Shown here piece by piece: positions 8,441 through 15,859 of a DNA stretch of 41,387 nucleotides. The translations under genes were made by a program, and so were the position numbers. The DNA comes from Syntrophaceae bacterium UBA5761. Its GTDB lineage: Bacteria > Desulfobacterota > Syntrophia > Syntrophales > UBA4778. The notes under the pieces were generated by a model, which worked only from the letters and a program-made list of their open reading frames with translations, was not told the DNA's origin and did no database searches. Each line of letters opens with the position of its first letter. The first letter of the stretch is position 1. Location: contig DIEZ01000087.1 of NCBI GenBank assembly GCA_002418885.1, positions 23,245-64,631 on the forward strand, written 5' to 3'.

Positions 8441-8931
8441 TGAAAAAATATGCCATGGAAACGACGGTGGGCATCTTTATGGTGGTAGGACTGCTTGCCA
8501 TAGCGTACATGACCGTCAAGCTTGGCCATGTTTCTTTTTTCGTCGAAGATACATACCCTCTTTACGCCAAATTCACGACGGTTGCCGGCCTGAGACCGGG
8601 AAATTACGTCGAAATGTACGGCATCGAGGTAGGGAGGGTGGAACGTTTCACTATGGATCAAGATAACGGGTTAGCCGTGGTGGAGTTGAGAATAAACAAT
8701 GGCGTTAAGATTTACGGCGACGCCGTCGTCTCCATCAAGACGGAGGGTCTGATCGGCGACAGGTACGTCCACATCGACCCGGGAGGAGCCGCGGAAGAGC
8801 TGAAACCCGGAGAAACGATCACAGAGACACAGCCTCCCGTTGATATTCTTGACCTCATCGGCAAGTATGTGTTCGGGGGCGTCAAGCCGCCGGCGACATC
8901 CGAGGAATCCAAAAAAGAGAATGAACCATGA
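8440..8931 (+). CDS. mlaD: MlaD-type MCE-domain lipid carrier
   Basis: Periplasm-facing, inner-membrane-anchored MCE protein that forms the lipid channel above the MlaEF transporter. 163 residues: a single N-terminal membrane helix (TTVGIFMVVGLLAIAYMTV), then one MCE domain (about 35-120) with the usual turns VAGLRPGNYVEMYGIEVGRV and IKTEGLIGDRYVHIDPG, then a short tail ending in a hydrophobic stretch (VDILDLIGKYVFGG). I chose the ATG at 8440, which overlaps the mlaF stop and puts the membrane helix at the N-terminus; the same frame is open further upstream inside mlaF but encodes nothing MCE-like. The stop overlaps mlaC by ATGA. Confidence 0.95.
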   Translation: MKKYAMETTVGIFMVVGLLAIAYMTVKLGHVSFFVEDTYPLYAKFTTVAGLRPGNYVEMYGIEVGRVERFTMDQDNGLAVVELRINNGVKIYGDAVVSIKTEGLIGDRYVHIDPGGAAEELKPGETITETQPPVDILDLIGKYVFGGVKPPATSEESKKENEP

Positions 8932-9503
8932 AAAGGTGTTTTGTCGGGCTTATTGTCCTGTTTGTCTTTGTGTTTCCTTTTACGGCCTATGCCGGCGCGC
9001 CGTCTGATGCCATCAACGACACCGCCAACAAGGTGATCGCCATCCTCAAGAACAAGTCTCTCAGCGCCGCCGCGAAGAAAGAACGGCTCGAGGTCATATA
9101 CAAGAGAATGTTCGACGAGGTAGAACTTTCCCGGTTTTCCCTCGGGCGAAACTGGAAGAGGCTGAACCCCTCCCAGCAGCAGGAGTTCGTGCAGCTTTTC
9201 CGGAAGATATTGGAAAAGGCTTACGGCGACAAGATACTCGAGTACAAGGACGAGAAGGTCAAGATTACCGGAGAGAGGATGATTTCGGCGGATAGGGCGG
9301 AGGTGCAGACCAAGGTCATAGGCTCGTCGAAGGAAATCCCCGTTTTCTACCGGCTCAGACTAAAGGACGGAGAGTGGAAGGTTTACGATGTCGTGATAGA
9401 GAATGTAAGCCTGGTGCAGAATTATCGTGCCCAATTCAAGGACATCCTGGCGAAGAATACTCCGAGCCAGTTGATCGAGACACTGCGTAAGAAGGTACAG
9501 TAG
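8928..9503 (+). CDS. mlaC: MlaC-type periplasmic phospholipid shuttle
   Basis: Soluble carrier that ferries phospholipid across the periplasm between MlaA at the outer membrane and MlaFED. 191 residues with a clear Sec signal peptide (MKRCFVGLIVLFVFVF...AYAG, cleavage near residue 23). The mature part has the family layout: helical N-terminal half with FDEVELSRFSLGRNWKRL and a Q-rich turn (PSQQQEFVQLF), then a beta-rich half (VFYRLRLKDGEWKVYDVVIENVSL) ending NYRAQFKDIL. It overlaps mlaD by four bases. The 187 bases to the next gene contain no ORF or terminator I can support. Confidence 0.95.
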   Translation: MKRCFVGLIVLFVFVFPFTAYAGAPSDAINDTANKVIAILKNKSLSAAAKKERLEVIYKRMFDEVELSRFSLGRNWKRLNPSQQQEFVQLFRKILEKAYGDKILEYKDEKVKITGERMISADRAEVQTKVIGSSKEIPVFYRLRLKDGEWKVYDVVIENVSLVQNYRAQFKDILAKNTPSQLIETLRKKVQ

Positions 9504-9690
9504 CGGGGTCTGAGGAAGGGCACCGAGGAATCGACGCGATTTTTGTTGCGATGAGCGCGGAAAGTGCAGTATCTTTGTTCGTGAAGGACAAGATGGCCGC
9601 TGCCGGCCGAGGCGCGGCTTACGGCAATGTGGAAGGATATAGAATAAGGCGAGTCCCGGGTACCCTCGGGCCGTATCCCTGAGGTGGTGG

Positions 9691-10617
9691 ATGGTGAAAC
9701 GGTTTTATTTTCTGATTCTTGTCGTTGCCTTTCTGTGGGCAGGTTCTTCTCACGGTGCCGACACTGCCCAGACAATGAACCAGACCATGTTGCCCGGTAA
9801 GTCTCGTTCGGTTGCTGCTTCATCGAGCGTTCAAGAAAATAAAGTAGGTACTGGGGATGCCCGCACGAGCGCGGCCGACCGGGAAAGCCCCGATGAGGAG
9901 GCTGTCGATGAGGAGGAAGAAGAAGGAGAAGAGGAGGAAGAGGGCGAAGTCTCTATCTCTGACCCTTTGGAGTCTTTCAACCGGGCGATGTTCCAGTTCA
10001 ATGACAGGCTGTATTTTTGGGTCGTGAAACCGGTGGCGCAGGGTTACAGCAAGGTCGTTCCCGAAAGCGGCCGGTCCAGCGTGAAGAATTTCTTCTCCAA
10101 CCTCGGGTTCCCGAAACGCTTCGTCAGTTGCCTGTTTCAGGCCGATTTTGGCAGTGCAGCGACCGAACTCGGCCGTTTTGTGGTGAACACCGTATGGGGT
10201 GTGGGGGGACTACTTGACCCTGCCGCGAACAAGGAACTGGGTCTTCAGAAGCAGGATGCCGACATCGGTCAAACCCTTGGGATATACGGATTGGGGCATG
10301 GCTTCTACATCGTTTGGCCGGTGTTCGGCCCGTCAAGTCTGCGCGATACGGTCGACATAGCCGGCGAATACTTCCAGTCCCCCTTTACCTACGCCGATCC
10401 CTGGTATGTCGGGCCGTCGGTGAGGGCATACGAGGGCGTAAACAGCGCTTCTTTGAGGATCGGTGACTACGAGGCGTTGAAGGAGGCGGCGATAGACCCA
10501 TACGTGGCGCTCAGAAACGCCTATGCCCAGTATCGACAGAATATGGTGAAGAAAAAGGAAAAGAGAGAAACGCCTGCACCGGGCGGGGCAAAACCGAGCC
10601 AGCGGATTTTCCAATAG
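9691..10617 (+). CDS. mlaA: MlaA (VacJ)-family outer-membrane lipid asymmetry protein without lipobox
   Basis: Outer-membrane component that removes misplaced phospholipid from the outer leaflet. The MlaA domain (about 90-280) is clear: DPLESFNRAMFQFNDRLYFW, the VVPESGRSSVKNFFSNL helix, ADFGSAATELGRFVVNTVWG, GIYGLGHGFYIVWPVFGPS, DPWYVG. E. coli MlaA is a lipoprotein. Here the signal sequence (LILVVAFLWAGSSHGA) has no cysteine; the first Cys is deep in the domain. Between signal and domain lies a low-complexity linker with an acidic run (68-86, almost all Glu/Asp). The start ATG has GAGG 6 bases upstream. It is the last classical mla gene; the beta-barrel gene starts 15 bases after its stop. 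Confidence 0.93.
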   Translation: MVKRFYFLILVVAFLWAGSSHGADTAQTMNQTMLPGKSRSVAASSSVQENKVGTGDARTSAADRESPDEEAVDEEEEEGEEEEEGEVSISDPLESFNRAMFQFNDRLYFWVVKPVAQGYSKVVPESGRSSVKNFFSNLGFPKRFVSCLFQADFGSAATELGRFVVNTVWGVGGLLDPAANKELGLQKQDADIGQTLGIYGLGHGFYIVWPVFGPSSLRDTVDIAGEYFQSPFTYADPWYVGPSVRAYEGVNSASLRIGDYEALKEAAIDPYVALRNAYAQYRQNMVKKKEKRETPAPGGAKPSQRIFQ

Positions 10618-10631
10618 AATTGAGCAGGTTC

Positions 10632-11420
10632 ATGGCGAAAATAAATCCTGGGACAATAATCTTATCGGTATTCATGATGATGGTCCTCTGCGTACCGGCT
10701 TTTGCCGGCGGACCCTTCGGCCCACCCCAACCCCTTGCAAAAGACTCTGGCGGGCTTAGGACCGCCGTCGGGTACTGGTACCATGAAGATAAGTTCGATA
10801 ACGGTGCGGACCATGTTATCAGACAGAACCAGGTCTATTCGGAAGTCGCCTACGGAGCCGGGAAGGCGTGGGAGGTGTACGGCCGGGTTGGAGTGTCATC
10901 CATTGAGATAGAGGATGCGTTAAGCTCAGCCCGCCCTTCGACGACAAGTTCAAAGAGCGACTTCGAAGATAACTGGAAGTTTTTCGGCACCTTAGGGGCA
11001 AAAGGGTTTTACCCTTTCAATGAAACCTTTGGCGTCGGGGCCTTCGTGCAGGGAACATATTTCTTCCGCGACGCCGACGACAACGTTTCCGGGATGACGG
11101 GTGGGGCTCCTTACACTATGGAACTCCGCCTGACGGACCTGTGGGATGTCAATTTCGGCATCGGGTTTCAAGCCACGCTGTGGCGGGATGCGAAGCTGTA
11201 TGCCGGTCCTTATGTCTGCTATGCCGAGGCCCAGGTTTCTCCCGCTCCGGCCATGTCCGGGGTTCGTCTTGGCAGTGGGGATACGACCCTTCAGAACAAG
11301 ACGAACGTGGGGGGATTCATGGGAATCGACGTGCCGATTGCTAAAGGATTCCGCCTGAATGTAGAGGGGCAGTATTCGGAGAGGTTTTCCGCCGGTGCCG
11401 CGATAACGCTAGTGTACTGA
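10632..11420 (+). CDS. Outer-membrane beta-barrel protein, function unknown
   Basis: 262-residue secreted protein with a signal peptide (ILSVFMMMVLCVPAFAG) followed by alternating aromatic/polar strands (GLRTAVGYWYHEDKF, WEVYGRVGVSSIEI, FGVGAFVQGTYFFRD, WDVNFGIGFQATLW) and a terminal strand ending in ITLVY, as in outer-membrane barrels assembled by BAM. Strand count by eye is eight to ten, so a small OmpW/OmpA-like barrel is plausible. I do not recognise the subfamily. I prefer the ATG at 10632; TTG at 10620 is an in-frame alternative. Its position right after mlaA suggests membership of the same operon and perhaps a role in the outer-membrane lipid system, as porins partner MlaA in E. coli; that link is inference. 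Confidence 0.8.
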   Translation: MAKINPGTIILSVFMMMVLCVPAFAGGPFGPPQPLAKDSGGLRTAVGYWYHEDKFDNGADHVIRQNQVYSEVAYGAGKAWEVYGRVGVSSIEIEDALSSARPSTTSSKSDFEDNWKFFGTLGAKGFYPFNETFGVGAFVQGTYFFRDADDNVSGMTGGAPYTMELRLTDLWDVNFGIGFQATLWRDAKLYAGPYVCYAEAQVSPAPAMSGVRLGSGDTTLQNKTNVGGFMGIDVPIAKGFRLNVEGQYSERFSAGAAITLVY

Positions 11421-11460
11421 TCAAAGGCCAAAAAACTCATGGCTTTTATGATGCTTGGCA

Positions 11461-11488
11461 TTGACAAACTTGGAATGATGGTTAAATT
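11461..11488 (+). promoter_or_regulatory. Candidate sigma70-like promoter
   Basis: A perfect TTGACA (11461-11466) and TAAATT (11483-11488) with a 16-base spacer lie in the 112-base gap between the beta-barrel gene and the HExxH gene, about 45 bases before the chosen start. Consistent with a new transcription unit starting here. Confidence 0.5.
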
Positions 11489-11532
11489 TTTTTCGGACTG
11501 AAGGGCTTGAGCTCGTTGAGATGAGGTTGGTA

Positions 11533-12066
11533 ATGCCTTTCTCGATGTCCCAGATATCCGGCGTGAACAAGTTGTTCGGCTCCGCAGAAGAGTTAGTCGG
11601 CCGCTTCTTCAGGTTGAGTACGGACGAGGTAAGGGCCAACCGCTATGAAGTGGGAACGCTGGCGACCCTCCAGAGGCACGAATTGACAGACAGCGCCTTT
11701 GCGCATCTTTGCAAGTATTATTACCAGAAGGCCGCGGAGGAGAAGGACCCTTCGAACTTCCATTTCTACCGGATATGTCTTCAGGACGACAGGATACTGG
11801 ACGCGGTTAAACGGGCGGGGTCTTTCATCAAGTTGGCGCCCCTGATGCTTTATATCGCCACCCACGAGCTCGTCCATATCATCCGTTTCAGCCGGGGAGA
11901 TAGTGATTTCGACGTCTCGACGAAGGCAAAGATGCTGGAAGAGCGAAGGGTCGACTCGATCACCAGGGAAGTTCTGAAGCCCGCCGCCGATACCGACATG
12001 ACGCTGGTCATGGATTGTTTCAGTAGCAAGTACAAAATCGACGCCCTTTATTTCAACGAATCTTAA
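11533..12066 (+). CDS. Small protein with HExxH zinc-metallopeptidase-like motif
   Basis: 177-residue soluble protein without signal peptide or membrane segment; I do not recognise a named family. A helical segment reads APLMLYIATHELVHIIRF, with the zinc-binding pattern HELVH (111-115) and a downstream EER (about 136-138) that could give a third ligand, as in gluzincin-like folds. This supports a zinc-binding or peptidase-like role but does not prove activity. I chose ATG 11533 because GAGG lies 6 bases upstream; ATG 11521 is the alternative. It is followed 35 bases later by an FmdB-type zinc ribbon gene, probably in one operon driven by the promoter at 11461. Confidence 0.7.
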   Translation: MPFSMSQISGVNKLFGSAEELVGRFFRLSTDEVRANRYEVGTLATLQRHELTDSAFAHLCKYYYQKAAEEKDPSNFHFYRICLQDDRILDAVKRAGSFIKLAPLMLYIATHELVHIIRFSRGDSDFDVSTKAKMLEERRVDSITREVLKPAADTDMTLVMDCFSSKYKIDALYFNES

Positions 12067-12101
12067 GGAAGTATGTTGATCATTTTTAGGAGGTATGTGG
12101 G

Positions 12102-12383
12102 ATGCCGATATACGAATACAGGTGTGATAAATGCGGTAAGGAGTTCGAAGTCTTCCAGGGAATAACCGAGGCGCCGGTGAAGACATGCAGGTTCTGCCAG
12201 GGTCCTGTCAAGAGACTCATATCCGTTACCACTTTTCATCTCAAGGGGACGGGTTGGTATGTGACAGATTACGGTGGAAAGAAGGCACCGGCGGCGGAAA
12301 GTGCCCGGGAAGAGAAAGCATCACCGGAAGGCACGGTGACGGATAAAGGGGAATCCTCACCCGCAGCGGGTGAGCCCGAATAA
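12102..12383 (+). CDS. FmdB-family zinc ribbon protein
   Basis: 93-residue protein with the family N-terminus [16 protein letters not shown] and a four-cysteine zinc ribbon (C8, C11, C29, C32), followed by [21 protein letters not shown], also characteristic. The tail (about 65-93) is Ala/Glu/Ser-rich and probably disordered. The family is common and was named after a putative regulator of formamide metabolism (FmdB); its true role is unknown and no regulatory function can be claimed here. A strong Shine-Dalgarno (AGGAGG) precedes the start. The gene ends before an intrinsic terminator. Confidence 0.9.
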   Translation: MPIYEYRCDKCGKEFEVFQGITEAPVKTCRFCQGPVKRLISVTTFHLKGTGWYVTDYGGKKAPAAESAREEKASPEGTVTDKGESSPAAGEPE

Positions 12384-12413
12384 ATCCTGAAGCGAGACTG
12401 TTCAAAGTCTTCC

Positions 12414-12446
12414 GGGCGGCTCCGGCAGGGAAAGTCGCCCTTTTTT
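12414..12446 (+). terminator. Rho-independent terminator after the FmdB gene
   Basis: An 8-bp stem GGGCGGCT (12414-12421) pairs with AGTCGCCC (12433-12440; one G-U pair) across an 11-base loop and is followed directly by TTTTTT (12441-12446). It ends the HExxH/FmdB unit. Confidence 0.85.
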
Positions 12447-12492
12447 GTTCATGCAGCCGTCGCAGACGGCATTAAATCGAGGAGGGTTGGCG

Positions 12493-12819
12493 ATGAAACA
12501 GTTATACCGTTGGCTGGTTTTGTTGTCGTTCGGACTGGGCCTGGTCGGATGCGGTCAGTTGGCCAAGGAATCGGAGTTTTGGGACCACAGCTCGATGTAC
12601 AAGAATTGGGGGCACATGTTTTACAGCATGGGCGGTTATAAGAAATGTGACGTGGAGACGGCGAGGCGCTCGGCACAGGAAGGCTGGTGGGGGAAACAGA
12701 TGCCCTGCGGCGCGTCTGAAACCGTTCTACCCGTTAAAGACAAAGAGTCTCCGGCGGTGAAGACGGAGAAAGAAAAGAAGAAACCCGCGGCACCGAAGGG
12801 CAAGAAAAAGACCGAATGA
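12493..12819 (+). CDS. Small predicted lipoprotein
   Basis: 108-residue protein with a type II signal peptide: a positive start (MKQLYR), a hydrophobic core (WLVLLSFGLGL) and the lipobox LVGC, with acylation predicted at Cys19. The short mature domain (EFWDHSSMYKNWGHMFYSMGGYKKCD) is aromatic-rich and holds two further cysteines; the C-terminal 35 residues are Lys/Glu/Pro-rich and probably disordered or wall-contacting. I do not recognise the family. The same frame is open further upstream, but GAGGAGG just before ATG 12493 and the signal peptide decide the start. The stop overlaps the maf start by ATGA. Confidence 0.75.
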   Translation: MKQLYRWLVLLSFGLGLVGCGQLAKESEFWDHSSMYKNWGHMFYSMGGYKKCDVETARRSAQEGWWGKQMPCGASETVLPVKDKESPAVKTEKEKKKPAAPKGKKKTE

Positions 12820-13397
12820 AGACGAGGTTTATTCTTGCGTCAGCCTCGCCGCGTAGAAAAGAACTCCTCGAGATGGCGGGGCTGGACTTTGAAGTGATCC
12901 CCGCCGACATTGACGAGTCCTTCCGGGACGAAGAAACGCCCCATGAACATGTCTTGCGGCTGTCAAGAGAAAAGGCCCAGGTCGTCGCGGGCGTGTATCC
13001 CGAAGCATGGGTCCTGGGAGCCGACACGATCGTCCTTATAAACGGGGAAGTCTTGGGAAAGCCGGGAACGAAGCAGGAGGCCAAGGCAATGCTCGGCAAA
13101 TTGAGCGGCCGGGAGCATCGGGTCGTTACAGGGTTCACGTTGTTGAAGGATAGGAGTGCGACGGTCGCCACTGAGGCCGTTGAATCCGTCGTCGTCTTCA
13201 AGAAACTGACGCCCGGCGAGATTGAGTGGTATGCCGGTACGGACGAGCCCTACGATAAGGCCGGTGGTTATGCCGCCCAGGGGAAGGGAGCCTCTCTCAT
13301 CAAGGAGATTAGGGGGTCGTATACCAACGTCGTCGGCCTCCCGCTCTGTGAAGTCATGGAGGCGCTGAAGACGGTGGGAGCGGCGAAGGTCTGTTAG
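12816..13397 (+). CDS. maf: Maf-family nucleotide pyrophosphatase
   Basis: House-cleaning enzyme of the Maf/HAM1 fold that hydrolyses dTTP, UTP or modified nucleotides to the monophosphate; once named as a septum-formation inhibitor. 193 residues with the family signature ILASASPRRKELLEMAGL at the N-terminus, the catalytic-site segment VLGADTIVLINGEVLGKP, SGREHRVVTGFTLL, and YDKAGGYAAQGKGA. Length is normal. It overlaps the lipoprotein gene upstream and is 2 bases from the YggS gene downstream. Which nucleotide it prefers cannot be told safely by eye. Confidence 0.94.
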   Translation: MKTRFILASASPRRKELLEMAGLDFEVIPADIDESFRDEETPHEHVLRLSREKAQVVAGVYPEAWVLGADTIVLINGEVLGKPGTKQEAKAMLGKLSGREHRVVTGFTLLKDRSATVATEAVESVVVFKKLTPGEIEWYAGTDEPYDKAGGYAAQGKGASLIKEIRGSYTNVVGLPLCEVMEALKTVGAAKVC

Positions 13398-13399
13398 AT

Positions 13400-14098
13400 A
13401 TGTCCTCGGTCGCAGAAAACATCCGCCGGGTTCGTGACGTCATCGAGGATGCGGCCGTGAAGACCGGACGGAATCCCTCCGAGGTCAGACTGATGGCCGT
13501 GACCAAGACCGTGGAGGACGACCGCATCCTGGAGGCCATCGAAGCGGGCGTGGACATCATCGGCGAAAATTACGTCCAGGAGGGTAAGAGGAAGGTCGAG
13601 AAGCTCGGCAGGCGGGGAGTCGAGTGGCATCTCATCGGCTACCTCCAGTCCAACAAGGCGAAGTACGCCGTAAGAATCTTCGACATGATTCATTCGGTCG
13701 ACCGCTCAAGCCTGGCCCAGGAAATAGACAGGCGGGCCGGGATGGCCGGTTCGGCCGCGAAGATACTGGTCGAGGTGAATCTGAGCGGGGAGACGACAAA
13801 AGGCGGTGTAAAAAAGGACGAGGCCCTCGCCCTCATCAGGGAGATAGCGAAACTGGAAAACCTTTCCGTATGCGGTTTGATGACCATGCCGCCCTGGTTC
13901 GATGCCCCGGAACAGGCGAGGCCTTACTTCGCCGCCCTACGGGAGCTCAGGGATAGGGTTGTTGCAGAGAAAATCGGGAATGTCCTGATGGAAGAGCTTT
14001 CCATGGGGATGACGGGCGATTATCGGGTAGCCGTGGAGGAAGGCGCTACCATCGTCAGAGTCGGACGGGGCATCTTCGGGGAACGCCCGTCCCGGTAA
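13400..14098 (+). CDS. yggS: YggS-family PLP homeostasis protein
   Basis: PLP-binding protein of the PLPBP/YggS family, with the fold of the alanine racemase N-terminal barrel but no known catalytic activity; it buffers PLP and affects amino-acid pools. 232 residues: RLMAVTKTVEDDRILEAIEAG contains the PLP lysine, GENYVQEG and WHLIGYLQSNKAKYAV are family hallmarks, and SMGMTGDYRVAVEEGATIVRVG is the phosphate-binding end. It starts 2 bases after maf and ends 14 bases from the convergent HD-domain gene, leaving almost no room for a terminator. Confidence 0.95.
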   Translation: MSSVAENIRRVRDVIEDAAVKTGRNPSEVRLMAVTKTVEDDRILEAIEAGVDIIGENYVQEGKRKVEKLGRRGVEWHLIGYLQSNKAKYAVRIFDMIHSVDRSSLAQEIDRRAGMAGSAAKILVEVNLSGETTKGGVKKDEALALIREIAKLENLSVCGLMTMPPWFDAPEQARPYFAALRELRDRVVAEKIGNVLMEELSMGMTGDYRVAVEEGATIVRVGRGIFGERPSR

Positions 14099-14112
14099 CA
14101 TATAGAGCAATT

Positions 14113-15072
14113 TTACTCTTCATTCTGTTGTTTGCCCTTGTATATAAAACGCTCGAAGAGACGGTGGAAAGGCGTCCAGTCGGAGTCCTCGTCGGTATTG
14201 TCGATGAAGCCCTGAAAGGCGTTGACCTTGGCGTCGAGGTCGTCGATGTAATGGATGACAAGGGCCTCAAGGGTTTTAGGCCTCTTCGGCGACCCGTACT
14301 CCAGGGTGCCGTGGTGACTCAGGACAATGTGTCGCAGTTCCATGGCGAGCTGTTCGGGGAAGTCATCGAGGGTTGCGACCTTGGCGTTCAACATCTCCAC
14401 GCCGAGGACGATATGGCCGATCAGACGACCTGTGTCGGTGTATTCAAAGGTCGGACCAGACGATAGCTCGGCGATCTTACCGACGTCATGCAGGATACCC
14501 CCGGCGATGAGGAGGTCGCGATCGAGGTTGTCGTAATGGGTCGACACCAGGTCGAGCAGTTTCAACACGGAGACCGTGTGTTCGAGAAGACCGCCGAGAT
14601 AGACATGATGGAACCCCTTTGCAGCAGGGGCAAGCTTAAACCCCTCGACCACCTGCTCGTCCTGAAAAAAAGCGTCGAGGAGCCCCCTGAGGTGGGGATT
14701 CTTAACCCCTTCGATGTAGCGGAGAAGGTCACCGAGCATGTCCTGGACGGCGAAACGTGAGACAGGGGCATAATCCCGTAGGTCAACTTCCTTCTCGTCC
14801 GTCTTGCGGATGTCAAGAATGGAAAGCTGTAAGGCGTTCTTGTAGCTCGCCGCCCTGGAATTGACCTGAACGACGTCGCCCTTCTTAAACAACTTGTTCA
14901 TGTCTGTCGCCCTTTCCCAGACCCGCCCTTCGATGTCGCCTGTCCTGTCCCTCAGGCGTACGTTGAGATAAGGAGAGCCTTTCTGGGAAAAGGCCAGGTT
15001 CTTTTCGACGGCTAGGAAGGTGTCGGTGACCTTGTCCCCGGCCTTGATGTCTTTGACGTATATTTTTTTCAT
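14113..15072 (-). CDS. OB-fold/HD-domain 3'-5' exonuclease-like protein (YhaM type)
   Basis: 319 residues. The N-terminal 90 form an OB-fold nucleic-acid-binding domain (LNVRLRDRTGDIEGRVWE, KGDVVQVNSRAASYKNALQL). The rest is an HD phosphohydrolase domain with H165 in GGLLEHTVSVL, the HD doublet at 195-196 in GGILHDVGKIAEL, and later histidines in HIVLSHHGTLEYG. This architecture matches Bacillus YhaM, an RNA/DNA 3'-5' exonuclease, and its relatives. Last gene of the minus-strand group selB, fdhD-like, yhaM-like; 21 bases separate it from the fdhD-like gene. Confidence 0.88.
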   Translation of the reverse strand: MKKIYVKDIKAGDKVTDTFLAVEKNLAFSQKGSPYLNVRLRDRTGDIEGRVWERATDMNKLFKKGDVVQVNSRAASYKNALQLSILDIRKTDEKEVDLRDYAPVSRFAVQDMLGDLLRYIEGVKNPHLRGLLDAFFQDEQVVEGFKLAPAAKGFHHVYLGGLLEHTVSVLKLLDLVSTHYDNLDRDLLIAGGILHDVGKIAELSSGPTFEYTDTGRLIGHIVLGVEMLNAKVATLDDFPEQLAMELRHIVLSHHGTLEYGSPKRPKTLEALVIHYIDDLDAKVNAFQGFIDNTDEDSDWTPFHRLFERFIYKGKQQNEE

Positions 15073-15093
15073 TCTGGGCTCCCTGAAACCTCC

Positions 15094-15852
15094 TTATTCG
15101 AACCCCGTATAAACCCTGAACGTTCCGCCCCTCACGCAGCCGATGAGGGTCATGGCGAGTTCTTTGCAAAGGACGATCGCCCTCGTTGTGGGCGCCGAAT
15201 GCGAGACGATGACCGGGACACCCATCGTCCCCACCTTGGTGACGATCTCGGAGGAAACGCGGCCCGTTGTGACAATGGTCCTGTCTGAGCCCTCCATACC
15301 TTCCAGGAGCATATGCCCGCCTATCATGTCAACGGTGTTGTGCCGGCCTATGTCCTCTCTCGTGAGAATCATACCCGACGAAGCGGCCAAACCCGAGCAG
15401 TGCGTGCCCCGCGTAGCTTCGTGGATAACCGAGGCCTGTTGGAGTTCTTCCATGAGGTCGAGGATGTTTTGGGGACTGAATTTCAAGGAAACACCTTCGA
15501 AAGGCTTTAGGCCGGCTCTGTTCCCGTCCCTTCCCCTGACACCGCCTGGGGCGATGGAATTCACTTCCCCTCGCGGTTGACTTTGCTCGGAGGCGTATAC
15601 GTAAACAGCGGGTTCAGGCCCTTCAACAACCAGGACATCCTTGATCTCGTCCCGTGTGACGAGGAGACCTTCGGAACGGAGGAAGCCCACGGCCAATTCG
15701 CGCAGGTGCAGGCCCGTGCAGGCGATCGTAGAGATTTTCTCTCCGTTGAGATACAGGCTGAGCGGTACCTCGCAAACGATATCTGCGGGAAGGTTCGCCA
15801 GTTCCTTGGTGTTGAAAAATTTGACCGCCCCCTTTTCCATTGCCGTCGGCAT
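15094..15852 (-). CDS. fdhD: FdhD-like protein lacking the CxxC motif
   Basis: 252-residue member of the FdhD family, which transfers sulfur to the molybdenum cofactor of formate dehydrogenases. Family features: CEVPLSLYLNG, LRELAVGFLRSEGLL, DIGRHNTVDMIGGHMLLEG, TGRVSSEIVTKVGTMGVPVIVSHSAPT and the C-terminal VYTG. In E. coli FdhD two cysteines in CGVCG carry the transferred sulfur. The equivalent stretch here (residues 100-107, IAPGGVRG) has no cysteine; the only mid-protein Cys is C152 in THCSG, near but not at the later Cys of E. coli (GCTH). So it is either a divergent member using other chemistry or a cofactor-binding relative without sulfurtransfer. ATG 15840 is an alternative start. Its neighbour selB would fit selenoprotein formate dehydrogenase, but none is in the window. 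Confidence 0.85.
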   Translation of the reverse strand: MPTAMEKGAVKFFNTKELANLPADIVCEVPLSLYLNGEKISTIACTGLHLRELAVGFLRSEGLLVTRDEIKDVLVVEGPEPAVYVYASEQSQPRGEVNSIAPGGVRGRDGNRAGLKPFEGVSLKFSPQNILDLMEELQQASVIHEATRGTHCSGLAASSGMILTREDIGRHNTVDMIGGHMLLEGMEGSDRTIVTTGRVSSEIVTKVGTMGVPVIVSHSAPTTRAIVLCKELAMTLIGCVRGGTFRVYTGFE

Positions 15853-15859
15853 ATTCGCC

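Noticed and set aside
13400..14098. yggS as a second alanine racemase
   Set aside because: It has only the N-terminal PLP barrel and the family motifs of the PLP homeostasis protein; the C-terminal racemase domain and its catalytic Tyr are absent.
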